From NCBI RefSeq assembly GCF_034702125.1, contig NC_085875.1, positions 48,504,254 through 48,568,253 on the forward strand: 64,000 nucleotides of DNA, read 5' to 3'. Origin of the DNA: Engraulis encrasicolus. Lineage: Eukaryota; Chordata; Actinopteri; Clupeiformes; Engraulidae. The notes under the pieces are model-generated. The model was not told where the DNA came from. It searched no databases and saw only the letters and a list, made by a program, of their open reading frames with translations. The translations under genes were made by a program, and so were the position numbers. Of this stretch, positions 1 through 11,299 are shown one piece after another (the stretch's first letter is position 1; each line of letters opens with the position of its first letter).

Positions 1-625
1 CAAGTGGAAGACTGGAGTCAGGATATTGGAAAGAAAAGAACACTGTGAGTGCGTTATAATATGCGACCTTGCCTCCTCCACTTGTGCTTGTCTCCTCGTC
101 CCACCTCCTGGCCCCTCCTCCGTGGAGAAAACGATTAAGTTTCCCAGCTGTAAGCCTAGCCACAACAACTTTTGACAGACTGTTTTTCATTCACCATCCC
201 AATTGCAAATGAGAAAAACACTCTACAATTGAGCTTTTGCAAGATATTGAAATATAATGCTGTTGTCAGTGATGTCATCATGACATATTACTTCCTGGTA
301 CGAGGAGACAAGCACAAGTGGAGGAGGCAAGGTCGCATATTGGAACCCACACTGTATGATTTTTTTCTTGCATTCTCTTGTGTCTCCTCCTGTAGGTGGC
401 ATACCCTGACACTGCTCCTGTGATGACACTGTGGGTTCTTTTTAATACCCTAACTCCTGTCCTCCCTTGCTCCCTCGCCTGCTTGTGGCCTCGAAATAAC
501 GTCACTGACGACAGAAGTGTATGTCAATATCTTGCAAAAGTGCAATTCTAATGTAATTTTTTCATTTGCAATCCGGAAGGTGAATGAAGAATAGTCCTTC
601 AAAAGTTGTTGTTGCTACGCTAACC
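1..625. repeat. Mosaic of inverted and direct local duplications in an mtarc1 intron
   Basis: Bases 60-107 reappear almost exactly as reverse complement at 300-345 (core ATGCGACCTTGCCTCCTCC). Bases 5-45 match the reverse complement of about 425-465. Bases 150-260 match the reverse complement of about 515-625. The pairs have different symmetry axes, so this is not one simple hairpin. The block also holds a direct copy of the next exon's 5' end. Confidence 0.7.
396..430 (+). pseudogene. Decayed copy of the 5' end of mtarc1 exon A with its acceptor
   Basis: TGTAG|GTGGCATACCCTGACA and the following CTGCTCCTGTGATG copy the acceptor and first ~32 bases of the real exon at 737 (GTGGCGTACCCTGACG). 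Flanks are shared too: CCCACACTGTATG and GCATTCT.TTGTGTCT occur before both. The copy runs into unrelated sequence and has no full exon. Confidence 0.75.
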
Positions 626-736
626 GTGAAGGCAGGGTATCAGTGAAACGCGAGGCCACATGCACAGGCTGGGGACGGGAGACAGCATATTAAAGAACCC
701 ACTGTATGTTTAACTAGCATTCTATTGTGTCTGTAG

Positions 737-877
737 GTGGCGTACCCTGACGCTGCGCCTGTGATGCTGCTGTCTGAGGCGTCTGTGCAGGATCTCAACA
801 CCAGACTGGATAAGGACGTCACGGTTGCTCGTTTCCGCCCCAGCATCGTCGTTAGCGATTGTGAGGCCTTCAGTGAG
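737..877 (+). CDS. mtarc1: mtarc1 exon A (MOSC domain)
   Basis: Acceptor TCTGTAG lies just before 737 and donor GAG|GTACAC follows 877. The exon is phase 0 at both ends and encodes 47 residues, from [10 protein letters not shown] to DCEAFSE. Confidence 0.88.
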
Positions 878-2131
878 GTACACAAAACATTACAACCATA
901 CTAACAATACATTTTTTTACTACTATAATTTAATACATTATTTGTTGACAGTCAGGTTTTTTAATTTTATTTTTACTTTTAGATATTGTTAGGGGTTTAG
1001 AAGGTTTAATTTTTCAATACTTTGCTTATTGATTTATTGGTTTTGTTTGTTTAAGTCGTCTGTTCATAGTACTTTCTGAGTGAAAACGGTATGTGTTGTG
1101 CCTCTGTTTGTGAACTCTTTGCAGGATACCTGGCATGAGATCCAGATCGGCAGTGTCCGGATGAAACGGGTCATGGCTTGCGGAAGGTAGTGTAGCTTGA
1201 GTGTGGTGTCCTCCCTTTCACAGTCAAAATAAAAGTCAGCTTTATTATTGTGGAAGTTTAGTGTCAAAAAATCATCTGGTAGAGAAAGATACTCCAGGCT
1301 CGTACTTTTCTGGGATCCATGTCAGGTGAGTGCCCCTTTAGGAGACCTTCGGTTAGGAGACCTTTGGAGTATTATGGTTGAGAATAAATGGAGTTCCCAT
1401 AGCGCTATAGATGGCAGTGGTGCACATCTTGTGCGAGCCACCACCAAACACCCCAAAAAGATAAGAAGAAAGGAGGGACAACGCCGCCTTAGGAGACTGA
1501 ACAACAGCGCACCTGTCACAATGGTGTTTTTTTTCTCCACATTAAACTTTTTTTTTCTCCGAGATAGCCCATGGGTCACCCAACGCACACGTTTTCTTCA
1601 ATACACAACTCTTCGGTCCTAGACCTTCATTAGGTTGGTGGTCAGTGTGCAGGAGTTTTTTCAAATATTGGAGTTGGAGTACACCAAAATAACCACAATT
1701 AAGATAAAACAATACTCCCGTTATTCAGGAACTGCATTGTAATAATCTATTGCATCTGTCAACATCACTATTATCACTATTTTATATGTCCCAATGGTGC
1801 ACTGACGCACAGACATAGATTGTGAAAGAGGTGTACAGATCAAAAAAGTGTGCTACAAAGTAATACATGGGGGGGGGGGACACTTGCCTGGAATCTACTG
1901 GTATATGGAGAGCCTTGCCATGGAAAAGTTTGAGGACAGGAAATAATCCCCCCTCCCCTTCTCCACAAGTACAAATAGCACCTGGCCTGCAGTGATGAGT
2001 AACACGTGACGTGAATCTGTCTCCGTATTCCAGGTGTGTTTTCACCACCGTAGACCCCGAGACTGGAGTCATCAGCAGAAAGGAGCCGTTGGACACGCTC
2101 AAAGGGTAAACAGGAACACACACACACACAC

Positions 2132-2195
<64 letters not shown>

Positions 2196-2922
2196 GCAGG
2201 GTGAAGTAAAGGGAAGGGGTCCAATTTTTGCATATAATGACACCTGTGTGTAAGAGGCATGCAGGCCGGAGGTGAGCCTGGCAGTGTGGCCAGTGGTTGA
2301 AACATGTAATCAGTGCCGTGTTGAGGTGAATAATTGGCCTGTTGTGACAGAAGTTTAGACTATTTGTAGACAACAAGGTATGCACAATAGGAACAGTTTC
2401 CACAGAAGAATGTTATTGACATTAGGGCCACAGAATGGGGCAGTGGTGTTGGGGACCGCTACATACAGTATTTTGTGAAACCCATTGTAGATTAGCCTGT
2501 AATATCTCTTTCTTAAAATATCTAAAAGCATTACTACAGCTGTTCATGACGCTTTTCACAGTCAGTATGACAACTGTAAATGATTTTTTTTAGGCAGTTA
2601 CATCAGAGACAATTTTATGAATATAGAGAACGACTGTGGTTACATTTAGCTTACCACACTTGGCCTTTGTATGACCGGCATCTGAAACTGTAGTTTGTAT
2701 GTGGGATGTTAGTGTGATTGCCTGTCTGACCAAAACACCACGATAGCAAGAAAGCCAAATGTGTTTTTTATCTCTCTCTCTCCATCCATCTAAAGATATC
2801 GCCAGTGTGATCCATCGCTGAAGACACTGCATAAAACCGCACCTCTGTTTGGACAGTACTACATTGTGAAACAGACTGGGGTTCTTCATGTCGGGGAGCC
2901 TGTCTACAAGATCAGCTACTGA
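737..2922 (+). CDS. mtarc1: mARC (mitochondrial amidoxime-reducing component), C-terminal exons, 5' partial
   Basis: Four exons (737-877, 1125-1186, 2034-2105, 2796-2922) join in frame to 133 residues plus a TGA stop. The product resembles the C-terminal MOSC domain of mARC1/mARC2: [69 protein letters not shown]. The family uses a molybdenum cofactor on the mitochondrial outer membrane to reduce N-hydroxylated compounds, with electrons from cytochrome b5 and its reductase. The cysteines of the [12 protein letters not shown] stretch include the family's conserved Mo-ligand cysteine; which of the two it is was assigned from memory. The N-terminal anchor and first exons are left of the window. 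The choice of mtarc1 over mtarc2 is not proven. Synteny with hhipl2 and susd4 supports the human 1q41 MARC locus. All introns are GT-AG. Confidence 0.9.
1125..1186 (+). CDS. mtarc1: mtarc1 exon B
   Basis: Acceptor TTTGCAG, donor GGAAG|GTAGTG. Encodes [20 protein letters not shown] and the first two bases of the next Arg codon (phase 2). Confidence 0.85.
2034..2105 (+). CDS. mtarc1: mtarc1 exon C (RCxxTTVDP region)
   Basis: Acceptor TATTCCAG, donor AAAGG|GTAAAC. Encodes [20 protein letters not shown] and the following TLKG. A CA repeat starts 11 bases after the donor. Confidence 0.88.
2117..2191 (+). repeat. (CA)n microsatellite next to a splice donor
   Basis: About 37 CA units with one CG interruption, in the sense strand of the mtarc1 intron, starting 11 bases after the 2105/2106 donor. 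Confidence 0.98.
2796..2922 (+). CDS. mtarc1: mtarc1 last coding exon
   Basis: A pyrimidine-rich tract and TAAAG acceptor precede 2796. Encodes [20 protein letters not shown] through GEPVYKISY, then TGA at 2920-2922. Confidence 0.88.
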
Positions 2923-3020
2923 GTGGAATGATTTTCTATCATATTAGTTGAAGATGAAGATTGTGCACATCAACAGGGCAAAGGCTGACTGTAATTATGT
3001 CAGCCTTTGTGAGGAGTCTG

Positions 3021-3138
3021 CACACTTAAAATCCTTTTTCTTTGTATTTTTATTCCATGGCAGGATAGGATGACGTTTTGACGGTTGTCTTCATCAGATT
3101 CTCTGTCTTGCCAAATACAAAACGGATTTTAAGTGTGT
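3021..3138. mobile_element. Short inverted-repeat element, possibly Penelope-related
   Basis: CACACTTAAAATCC at the left end is inverted as GGATTTTAAGTGTG at the right. The interior has GACGTTTTGACGGTTGTCTT followed by CATCAG, a layout seen in Penelope-like and related fish repeats. Class is inferred. Confidence 0.5.
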
Positions 3139-3371
3139 GGTTCCTCATTCTACAATTTGTACCATATTAGACCACTGTTGTTTTTATCAAGTGGTAATAA
3201 CATTACACTTTGTTCCTATCTTTCTAAGAATTCACTGCACACAAATTACCTGAGGCGTATAAAGACCATGCGTCATTTTGATATGAGATAGCCTACCTTA
3301 TGAGATAGCCTACCTTTAATTGACATTCAATTATGCTGTGTTTCAAATAATGAATTGGCATCCTCAATTTA

Positions 3372-3377
3372 ATTAAA
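3372..3377 (+). promoter_or_regulatory. Possible mtarc1 poly(A) signal (ATTAAA)
   Basis: ATTAAA lies about 450 bases after the mtarc1 stop and just before a piggyBac-like insertion. It is a common variant signal and AT-rich chance matches are likely, so support is weak. Confidence 0.25.
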
Positions 3378-3408
3378 TGTGTAAATATGTTGCTGCCATG
3401 GTATTCTT

Positions 3409-3992
3409 TTAACCCTATCCAGACGGGGCTTTTTTGGCATTCCTGGGACCAGGGGGGGGCTCATTTAACCCCCCCCCCCCTCATAACTTAGGAACCGAAT
3501 GGCGTATGACCACCAAACTTGGAGGGGATGATCTTCAGCCAAAGATCTATGAATGACATCAGTTTGGTGTCATTATTGGATATTATGACATCATTATGAT
3601 GTCATTTCCTGACTTTATTGCCCAAAATGTCACCTTAATGCATTTTCCATCTAACTTGGGTAATGCACATCAATTTTGGTTATTATGTGCTTCAGACCAC
3701 TTCAAATGTTCACAAGGGTGTCTGATGCTAATGAAAATGTAAAAAAATATGAAAAGTGATGATGATGAGACTTAGATCAGTGATTTTTGGACAGGCGTAC
3801 CTGTCAGAAAACCGTTGCCATGGCAACAACAAAAATGATAAACCTTATCTTTTGGTATCACACTGTAGCCAACTTCATGTTAGGAAAAGTCACAAAGTTT
3901 CGTAGTCCTAGCTTTAGTCATTCAGGAGTTATACGACATCAAAGTTGGTGCGGGCACTTTTAGCCCCCCCCCCCCGGTCTGGATAGGGTTAA
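3409..3992. mobile_element. piggyBac-like non-autonomous element (584 bp)
   Basis: Ends are TTAACCCTATCCAGAC and GTCTGGATAGGGTTAA: a TTAA target duplication plus CCCTATCCAGAC inverted termini. G/C homopolymers sit inside both ends. No coding frame for a transposase is present. It lies about 490 bases after the mtarc1 stop. Confidence 0.75.
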
Positions 3993-6110
3993 GGCTCTTT
4001 TGTGCCTCTGTGTGTTTTGTTTGTTTTGTCTTTGGATCAGAACAATAGCAAGCTACCTTCACCTTCACCTTCACATGAATGAAAACTTCGTGGTATGTGC
4101 ATAGATTCTCCTCTTGGGGGCAGTAACATATTTGTCTATATCGTGTAGGACCCCACACAGATCAGTGTGCTCTGACGTACGTATTACTCACCTCATTATG
4201 CGCTTTAGTCTATGATTTAGTCTGTATTGACTTAATCTTTATGTAAACAAATACAGTAAATGCAAAGGGATAGATTTGGTGGAAAAGTGTTTTGTAACAG
4301 ACTTTCAAACTGTCTATAAACATTTAACACTTCTTTTGAGTTGGTTATTGTAAAGTATTTCATATCCTTAAACTTTTTGACAAGGAGTTTTGACTCAAAA
4401 TTGGCAACAACAAAAACAGTTATAGAACAGTATGATTACAGTAGCACCACAGCAGAAAGGTTTGTCATTTCAGTTTTATGAAGAAAAAAAAGACATACAA
4501 TAGCCTACTAACGACTCAAAGCGAAGACCGTTTACAAATGCCTAAAATGTCAGACCTTAGTGACACCCTTGGAATGTGGGCATTTTAGGTAGCGTGGCTT
4601 TCTGCAGAATTAAATAAAAGTGTCATAAATCATTGTGCCAATAAAATATGCCAACAGTCTATGTAATGTACCAATGAAGTAGGCCAACATTACAACACCT
4701 TAGCACAGAATCCATGTTATAACCTTACTGTCACCAAAATTGTAATGGCTATGTCTTAATCTGTGTGCTGTGTAATATTTTTAGTAGTTAATTTCCAGAA
4801 TTCACACTGTCCATTCACAAATGTTCCCTATTTTAACAAAGGAGTGACTCTACGTTTTCGATTGCACTTATGGCAAACTCAAAATGTCAATTATCAGTAT
4901 TTTTTCTCAAATAAATGACCTAGATGTTTCTATAGTGTACATTTAAGTTTCCTAACAAACAAATTCCCAAGCTTAATCTTAAATCGTTTGTTAAATATTC
5001 TTATGAAAACAAACATTTGCTTGATTATTTTGTCAACAGTGGTATGGACAAATACTATGTCATTTCAAACATATATAAAAAATACTACACAGTTGAAACA
5101 ACATACGTTTGAAAGTGCTTATGTCCCATAACAATAATGTTGTAATTAAATTGTGCAACTGATATAGAAAATGTGATTGTTGAGCTTCATAAGTAGGATT
5201 TTATGATTCACTGTGACACAGACTGACACGTTTTTCATTATAAATCCCTGATAACGTCTGATTTTAATTTAGTCACCCTCCTTACACAAGACTTCCCTCT
5301 CCAGAGATAATCCCTAGTATCTGTTCATAGGATTTTTCCAACACATAAGAGATCAATGGCACAAAAACACTTTCAAAACAGTCAACCGTGTTACTCAACT
5401 GTGGTACGGTCAACAATGCAGGGAACAAGTCGGCACTTTTTTAGGAGAAAAAAACAGACCAGACAAACCCATCTCCCTAGAACACAAATTATGTTGTTCG
5501 TTTGTCTATCAAAATGGAGATAAATTGGCAAAAACATACTCCTCCTCAACTGTCACAGCTGATGAATAGCACATAGCTGATGAATTGACAGTGACACAGC
5601 TTGACATTTCAGACATTTTTAGGGATTTTTGCTAACTACAGACCTCAGAAGTTCCACCACAACACCTTAATCAATTCATGTATTTGTATGCTTTATCTGT
5701 GTTTTCTATATGTGATTTCTAATTCAGGTTCTTATGAATATGTTGATAACACAGTTGACAGGCAATTTTCCCGCTATGAGAACATGAAAAAGAATGGATT
5801 AAATTATGGAAGAATAGAGCTCAAAACTTACCAAAAAGTCTTCCCATTTCCTGCCAAAGATGATATGACATCACGTGATGTTATTCATTTGGCCTAAGAC
5901 CAAACCATTACTGATTTATGGAAGGAGTTTCATACTGTGACACGGTTAACACAGTTTGCGTGGACACACGCAAAATGGAAAATTTCATGTATAATGGAAA
6001 GCACAATAGTCTTTCTGACAGTTTTTGTCATATTGTGATGGTTACTGTGAATCAACATTTGCAATCGTCTTGGGCAAAACAAGTTTCTTTACATGCTAAT
6101 ATGAAGACTG
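3993..6110. other. Intergenic AT-rich stretch, no gene seen
   Basis: Only short open frames without family resemblance, splice context or conserved motifs. No RNA gene recognised. Confidence 0.6.
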
Positions 6111-6344
6111 AGGTGCCGTTTCCACGTAGCTGGATATTTTTATATGTGGATATTTTTTTCTCCTGGTTGCATTGGTTTTGCATTGGTTTTGGCCTTCCGT
6201 TTCCACGTAGCAATCCTGTTTAGGGGACTGAAACGCATTTGTTTCAATGGAGGATTTATTTTTATCCACATGTTGCGTGTACACCTCAACAGGAGGAAAA
6301 AATACCCTGCTAAAAAAATATCCTGCTACGTGGAAACAGCACCT
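6111..6344. mobile_element. Inverted-repeat element (MITE)
   Basis: The left end AGGTGCCGTTTCCACGTAG is inverted at the right as CTACGTGGAAACAGCACCT, and TGGATATTTTT/AAAAATATCC continues the pairing. A further inner GTTTCCACGTAGCA occurs near 6201. Non-coding. Confidence 0.7.
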
Positions 6345-6539
6345 GAATCTGACATTTGGAAAACAGGACGGCATGAAAAGGCCAAAAACCAGTATCAAAT
6401 ATTCATTCTTGCTGAGGGAAATAATGTTATGTCTTGACTGTTTGTATTATATGACAGATAAATGTGTGTAGATGTTCAAGACATCATTGGTTGCAGTTAA
6501 TAGTTAGTGGAATTGGCAAATAAAGCCCATGGACCTAAA

Positions 6540-6833
6540 AGCGCACTCGAAACGTAGAATCAGTCAAATACTTACCACCATCATTCATTTCTAATTCTTC
6601 ATTATGACTGGGAAAATCGCATTTTTACATACATGAAAAGGGGGTTCGATATTTTGAATGTTCAAAAATGAGCATTTTTAGCTGCAATTACCGTCCTTTG
6701 GTCAAACTAAATATTGGTTTATTATTTATTAATATTCATGAACAGATCAAATTTGGCAATAGGAAGCAGTTTCAATGAGCAGCATAGTTGCAATACCTAC
6801 TCTGGCCACAATCTGACACGGTGCACCTTTAAG
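6540..6833. mobile_element. Interspersed repeat, same family as 32086-32626
   Basis: Shares GACTGGGAAAAT, TTGGCAATAGG, CAATGAGCAG.ATAGTTGCAA, CTCTGGCCAC and the terminal GGTGCACCTTTA with the copy near 32 kb. The left limit is approximate. Confidence 0.6.
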
Positions 6834-7184
6834 GCTCTCAGTAATGTCATGGCAGTATTGATATGATAAAGTTGAGTATTTCCAGCAAGTAGTGAATAGA
6901 CCCACCGGCCACCCCATCTGCAGCAAGAGGGTTACATTACTAAAATACTGAATTACCAAGTTAAGTACCATCATAGTCTAGTTGTGGTACTGTCTGTCGT
7001 ATATATTTTTCATTGTTAGTTTGTTTTGCTCTGCATCTGGATTCTCTATTCTCTCTTTTGGAAATTACACAATCATCATTTGCCTAAAGGCTTTGTGACT
7101 GTGGTGCTCCATTTGATTTATAGCCTAATGATAACGAGACATCCTGGCAGTTTTGTGACTCAGTTTTACGACAAACAGTAGTGT

Positions 7185-7430
7185 TTCCCAACCTTTTTTA
7201 TCTTGTGTACCCCTTAGGACTTTTTGGCATGTCATACGTACCCCCGAACTCATGTTCTATATATTTTCCTCTGTCCCAGTTTGCAGTGTGCTCATGTAGC
7301 CCTGGTGGTACACATGACCCATGTTGGGATACAGCACAATGACACCACTGGTATACGGTATTAATAAAAACGGATTTTTCTAAGGTCACAGACACCGATT
7401 TCCCACCCCAGGCAAGTACTTTCATCATAT
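7185..7430. mobile_element. hAT-like repeat fragment
   Basis: GTGTTTCCCAACCTTTTTTA followed by text on GTACCCC resembles the CAGNGGTTCTCAACC ends of several elements in this window. No clear right end or target duplication found. Confidence 0.4.
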
Positions 7431-8900
7431 TGACATTTCAGAAAGTAGATTTGTACAAGGCCATGACACAACTTGTAGATGTGATAACCTGTACATAAAA
7501 GTTTTATAGCCAGATTGCTAATTTGCAACCCCAGTCCCTGAGCAGGCATGTTTCTTATAACATGTGTCCTTTAGCATTAAAACTTTGTGCAAAAAAGAAA
7601 AAGCAATTTAATGTGTGTGGCCTATATGTGCTGTGTGTGCATGTGTGATTTCTCTATTGTGTGTTTTCATAATTACATTTTTTGTTTTCCTTCAGCCAGT
7701 GTTTCAGCTGTCTGTTAAATGTTTCAACAGACATTCAAGGTTGCCAATGCCCCCACTCCCTCCCCCCTCTTAGTATTAAAATATAAAATAGACTAAAACC
7801 CCCCGTTTGCAACTGAGCGTCCCCTTCTCTGATGTCTCCTACTGATCATCCTCTAAGGGCTCCCTAACGCCCCCTGGGCATTGAGATGAGAAATATAATG
7901 ATGTCAAATGAGCCAGAATTGCCCAAGGAGAGCCCAACACATGTACACTAATCAGGTTCTGATTTTAAAGAGTGTAGTTGACATTACAATGAAAACCAAT
8001 CATCTCACAGGACAGTGGAGTGGTTGACGGGCAGACACGATTCCAACCGAATCAAAACAATTGATTGTTGAATGAAGGCTACAGGTTTTTGTCAGACAGT
8101 GGCAATGGTGGCAATCCTACAGTTGTCTTTTTAGTAATGTAGAACAATCACCCTGCCAGAGATAACAGCCATCTGTGTTATTCTCCATTTACATGCTCCC
8201 TCTTGGCAATATTATCCGTCACCATGGTCTCAATTTACATAGTTATGCAGACGATACCCAAATATACATCAGCATCAAGTCCTCTGCTCCACTCCCACCT
8301 CCACCACTAATCAACTGCCTGCGTGACATTAAAACCTGGATGGCTGCAAACCTACTCAAACTTACCAACGACAAAACAGAGATCATTGCAGTGTACCCCC
8401 AATCCTGGGCGAAGGAGGTTGGTGATCTGTCCCTGGATGTGGATGGCTACACTATCAGGCCATCCTAAGTGGTGCGAAACTTAGATGTCATCCTTGACCC
8501 TACCATCTCATTCCAGTCTCACATCAAAAACATCACCAAATCTGCTTTTTTTCCATCTCAAGAACTTATCCAGACTCCGGATACTCTCTGACTCTGTGAC
8601 CGAAACACTTATTCATGCATTCATCACTTCCCGCCTGGACTACTGCAATGGGGTGCTGTATGGCCTACCCAACGAAGCCTTGGACCAATAACAGTATATT
8701 CAGAATTCAGTTGCCAGGATTATATCTCGCACAAAGCGGTGGCAGCACATCACTCCCACACTCAGACAGCGTCACTGGCTCCCAGTGAAGTCCCGTATTG
8801 ATTACAAAATTCTTCTATTGACATATAAATCACTTCACTCTTTTGCTCCCCAGTACCTCTCTGAACTCCTCCAACCCCACTCCCAGTCCAGGTCTCTGCG

Positions 8901-9491
8901 AGCCCTATCTCACGCCTTTCGCTAAGTATTCACGAAAAAAATAGATTAATTTTCGCGTTGCATTCACGTTATTGCCCGCCTTTCGTAAAGTCTTCACGAA
9001 AATAATAGATTAATTTTCACGCTGGCTATTCACTTGAATTGCCCCACTGCTGCTATGGTTATCCAAACGTCTGCAGGGGCGGGGAGGGGGTGCTGACAGA
9101 ACACTGCTGATACACTCGGGACTCACTAATTTGACGCCCTTTCGGTACTTACGCCTTATACCCTAAACCTAAACCTAAACCTAACCCTAACCTTAACCCT
9201 ACTTAACCCTAAACCTAACCTTAACCCTAACCTTGACCCTAAACCTAACCCTAAATTGCTTGTTTGAAATGTTTGATTACCATGTGACGGTAGGCTACCG
9301 AAAGGGCATCCTAGTGGGTCGCTAGGCAACAGTCGGGCAATTCAAGTGAATAGGCAGCGTGAAAATGAATCTATTATTTTCGTGAAGACTTTACGAAAGG
9401 CGGGCAATAACGTGAATGCACCACGGAAATTCATCTATTTTTTTCGTGAAAACTTCACGAAATGAGTGAGATACGGTATTGATACGATATT
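8901..9491. mobile_element. Foldback element with ~140-bp inverted termini inside the LINE
   Basis: TATCTCAC at about 8906 is inverted as GTGAGATA ending near 9473. The arms keep long identity, including CACGTTATTGCCCGCCTTTC, TCTTCACGAAAATAATAG and CTATTCACTTGAATTGCCC. GTCTCTGCG occurs at both 8892-8900 and 9492-9500, consistent with a 9-base target duplication in the LINE. No transposase frame. Confidence 0.75.
9161..9254. repeat. Interstitial telomere-like (CCCTAA)n-variant tract
   Basis: Mixed CCCTAA, CCTAAA and CCTTAA hexamers in the loop of the foldback element. The motif is degenerate and short, so this is not a chromosome end. Confidence 0.8.
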
Positions 9492-10300
9492 GTCTCTGCG
9501 GTCTTTTGGAAAGGACCATCTTACCATCCCCCGAGCCAGACTTCACACTGGTGGTGACTGAGCTTTCTGTGTTGCTGCAGTCTACCTCCCAACATACGCC
9601 AAGCCCCCACACTGGCTACGTTCAAGAAGCACCTTAAATCCCATCTATTCACAGAGGCATATGGACTTTAACCACACTGGCCATTTCCTCCTGACCCTTC
9701 ACCCCCCCCCCCTTTTGTACAGCTACCTTGGGTTCTTTGAAAGGCACTATATAAAACCAAGTTATTATTATTATCCAAAGGAGGTCAGCTGCTTAATTTA
9801 GTTTCGTTGTGTAGTAGAGCATAGTTGTCAATAGTTATTAAGTAGAGTTTGGTTCTCGTGGGTTTGACCTACAAGTACTGTACATCAGAGAAACGTTTGG
9901 GCAGTCCCAGACACTTTTTTTCTCATACAGTGTCGGAGTTGGCAAACCCATCTGTCCACTGTATTTCTCATCTACTGTAAGAGTTTGCCAACCCATCTGT
10001 CTTGTGTTTCTGGCAAAAACGGGGACTTCACTGATCTTCAGAGGCCACATGACCATTTGATAGAGAGTGAACTGCTAGCACCACAGCTTGAACCTGCCTT
10101 TAAGAGAGCAGCTTCTGACTGATTGCTGTTATTGCTCCCTGTTATATAGTCCCTCTCCTATTGCTCTTTCTTGTGGACTGGGCTTACTGAAATGAGCTTA
10201 CTCTGTGTGTGGCCTAATATTTACATAACAGAAACTATGTTTCCAATATCTATTCCAGGGCTGTAGTAATTGTGAACTTTTCACTCCTCCTCCCCTCCTC

Positions 10301-10356
10301 CTACTACTACTACCCCTACTACTACTACCACTACTACTACTACCACTACTACTACT
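10301..10356. repeat. (CTA)n microsatellite
   Basis: Imperfect CTACTACTAC run with CCC interruptions. Confidence 0.9.
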
Positions 10357-10394
10357 TTTGGCACGGTAAATTCAGAGTTCCCTAGGGGTTTCTC

Positions 10395-10545
10395 TAAGCC
10401 CCCCACATTTGGGCTTGCATGCCCACGGGGACCCCGGTTCGAGTCCGGCCAGGGTCATTTCCCGATCCCACCTCGTCTCTCTGTCCCACTCGCTTCCTGT
10501 CACCATCTCAGACTGTCCTATCAAATAGGCATAAAAGGCCCTAAA
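10395..10545 (+). mobile_element. tRNA-derived SINE
   Basis: Contains a perfect polymerase III B box, GGTTCGAGTCC, preceded by GGGGACCCC, and a body with CCTGTCACCATCT. Similar copies are at 29845-30005 (+) and 32369-32553 (-), and a fragment is at 59196-59270. Confidence 0.75.
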
Positions 10546-10994
10546 AATATATATATATATATAAAAAAAAGTTCCCTAGTGGTTTCTTCCTTTAAAAAAA
10601 ACCCTAACTCCCCTCCCCTCAAATCAGCACACCCTTTGTGTTTCTTCCTTATCAGGCAGGTTTGCGACCTCTCAGCAGAGTCTGGCTCCTTCGTCACACC
10701 AAGTGACGAGTGCTTGCGGTACCATGTAAAATGTCTCACCCTGCTGTCACAGAGCCCGCAGCAAGCAGACTTGGGGTCAAGGGTCAGGGCAATCATATTT
10801 TGCCCCGCCATGGGATTCATGACGGAACGTTTTCCCTTTCCCCCTCAACGCACTTCATTTCGCCACTCTGTTGCCGTGGTGACGTAGCAGGGGAGAGGTG
10901 GGCCGGTGTAACACCTTAGTGTGAGAACAGCTGTGGAGTTCCTCTAACTCTGACCTGTGTGTCTTTTTTAAACACGTCAAACAACTCTGGACAG

Positions 10995-11290
10995 CACCGG
11001 ATTGAGAAGGCCTGAGGCCCTAGGCTACAGGTTGCTGTAGGCCCCCATGGAAGGAACATTTCTTCACAGAACTACATAGACTGCATTATAATTTAAAACT
11101 AAAAGGGGTATTAATAAGATTTAAGTCTCTACCTGACACAGCAGTCTGAGTTATCAAAGCCTTATTTCATCACATTTCTGCATTTACAGTATGTTGATTT
11201 GTCCCCCTTTGGCCAACGGGGGGGCCCCTTGCAGGTGGGGTCCCCAAGGCTTGAGTCATATCTAGCCTGTGCGTTAATCAAGCCCTGCCT
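10995..11290. mobile_element. Repeat with GGCCGGATTAA-type ends
   Basis: CACCGGATTGAGAAGGCC at left and GCGTTAATCAAGCCCTG at right flank GGGGCCCC-rich text. It resembles the element at 40074-40340 (GGGCCGGATTAATGCACAGG). Confidence 0.45.
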
Positions 11291-11299
11291 CTGGAAACT

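Larger units (their letters stand above)
8162..9775 (+). mobile_element. L2-like LINE reverse-transcriptase fragment, interrupted
   Basis: Frames at 8175-8468 and 8485-8691, continuing to about 8900, encode LHSYADDTQIYISI (RT catalytic YADD), DIKTWMAANLLKL, LIHAFITSRLDYCNGVLYGL and RQRHWLPVKSRIDYKILLLT, all typical of L2/CR1-type reverse transcriptase. The C-terminal part resumes near 9500 as SLRSFGKDHLTIPRARLHTG with a 3' end of CACTATATAAAACCAAG plus (TTA)n. Frame shifts and stops (for example near 8467) show it is dead. The gap at 8901-9491 is another insertion. Confidence 0.85.

Noticed and set aside
1248..1622. Open frames on both strands in the mtarc1 intron
   Set aside because: No family resemblance, no splice support, and they sit between confirmed exons; chance frames.
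9161..9254. CCCTAA repeats as a telomere or chromosome end
   Set aside because: Under 100 bases, degenerate, inside a mobile element and flanked by ordinary sequence.
10395..10545. A functional tRNA gene
   Set aside because: The B box is perfect, but no cloverleaf could be folded by eye and related copies occur at 29845 and 32369; it is a SINE.
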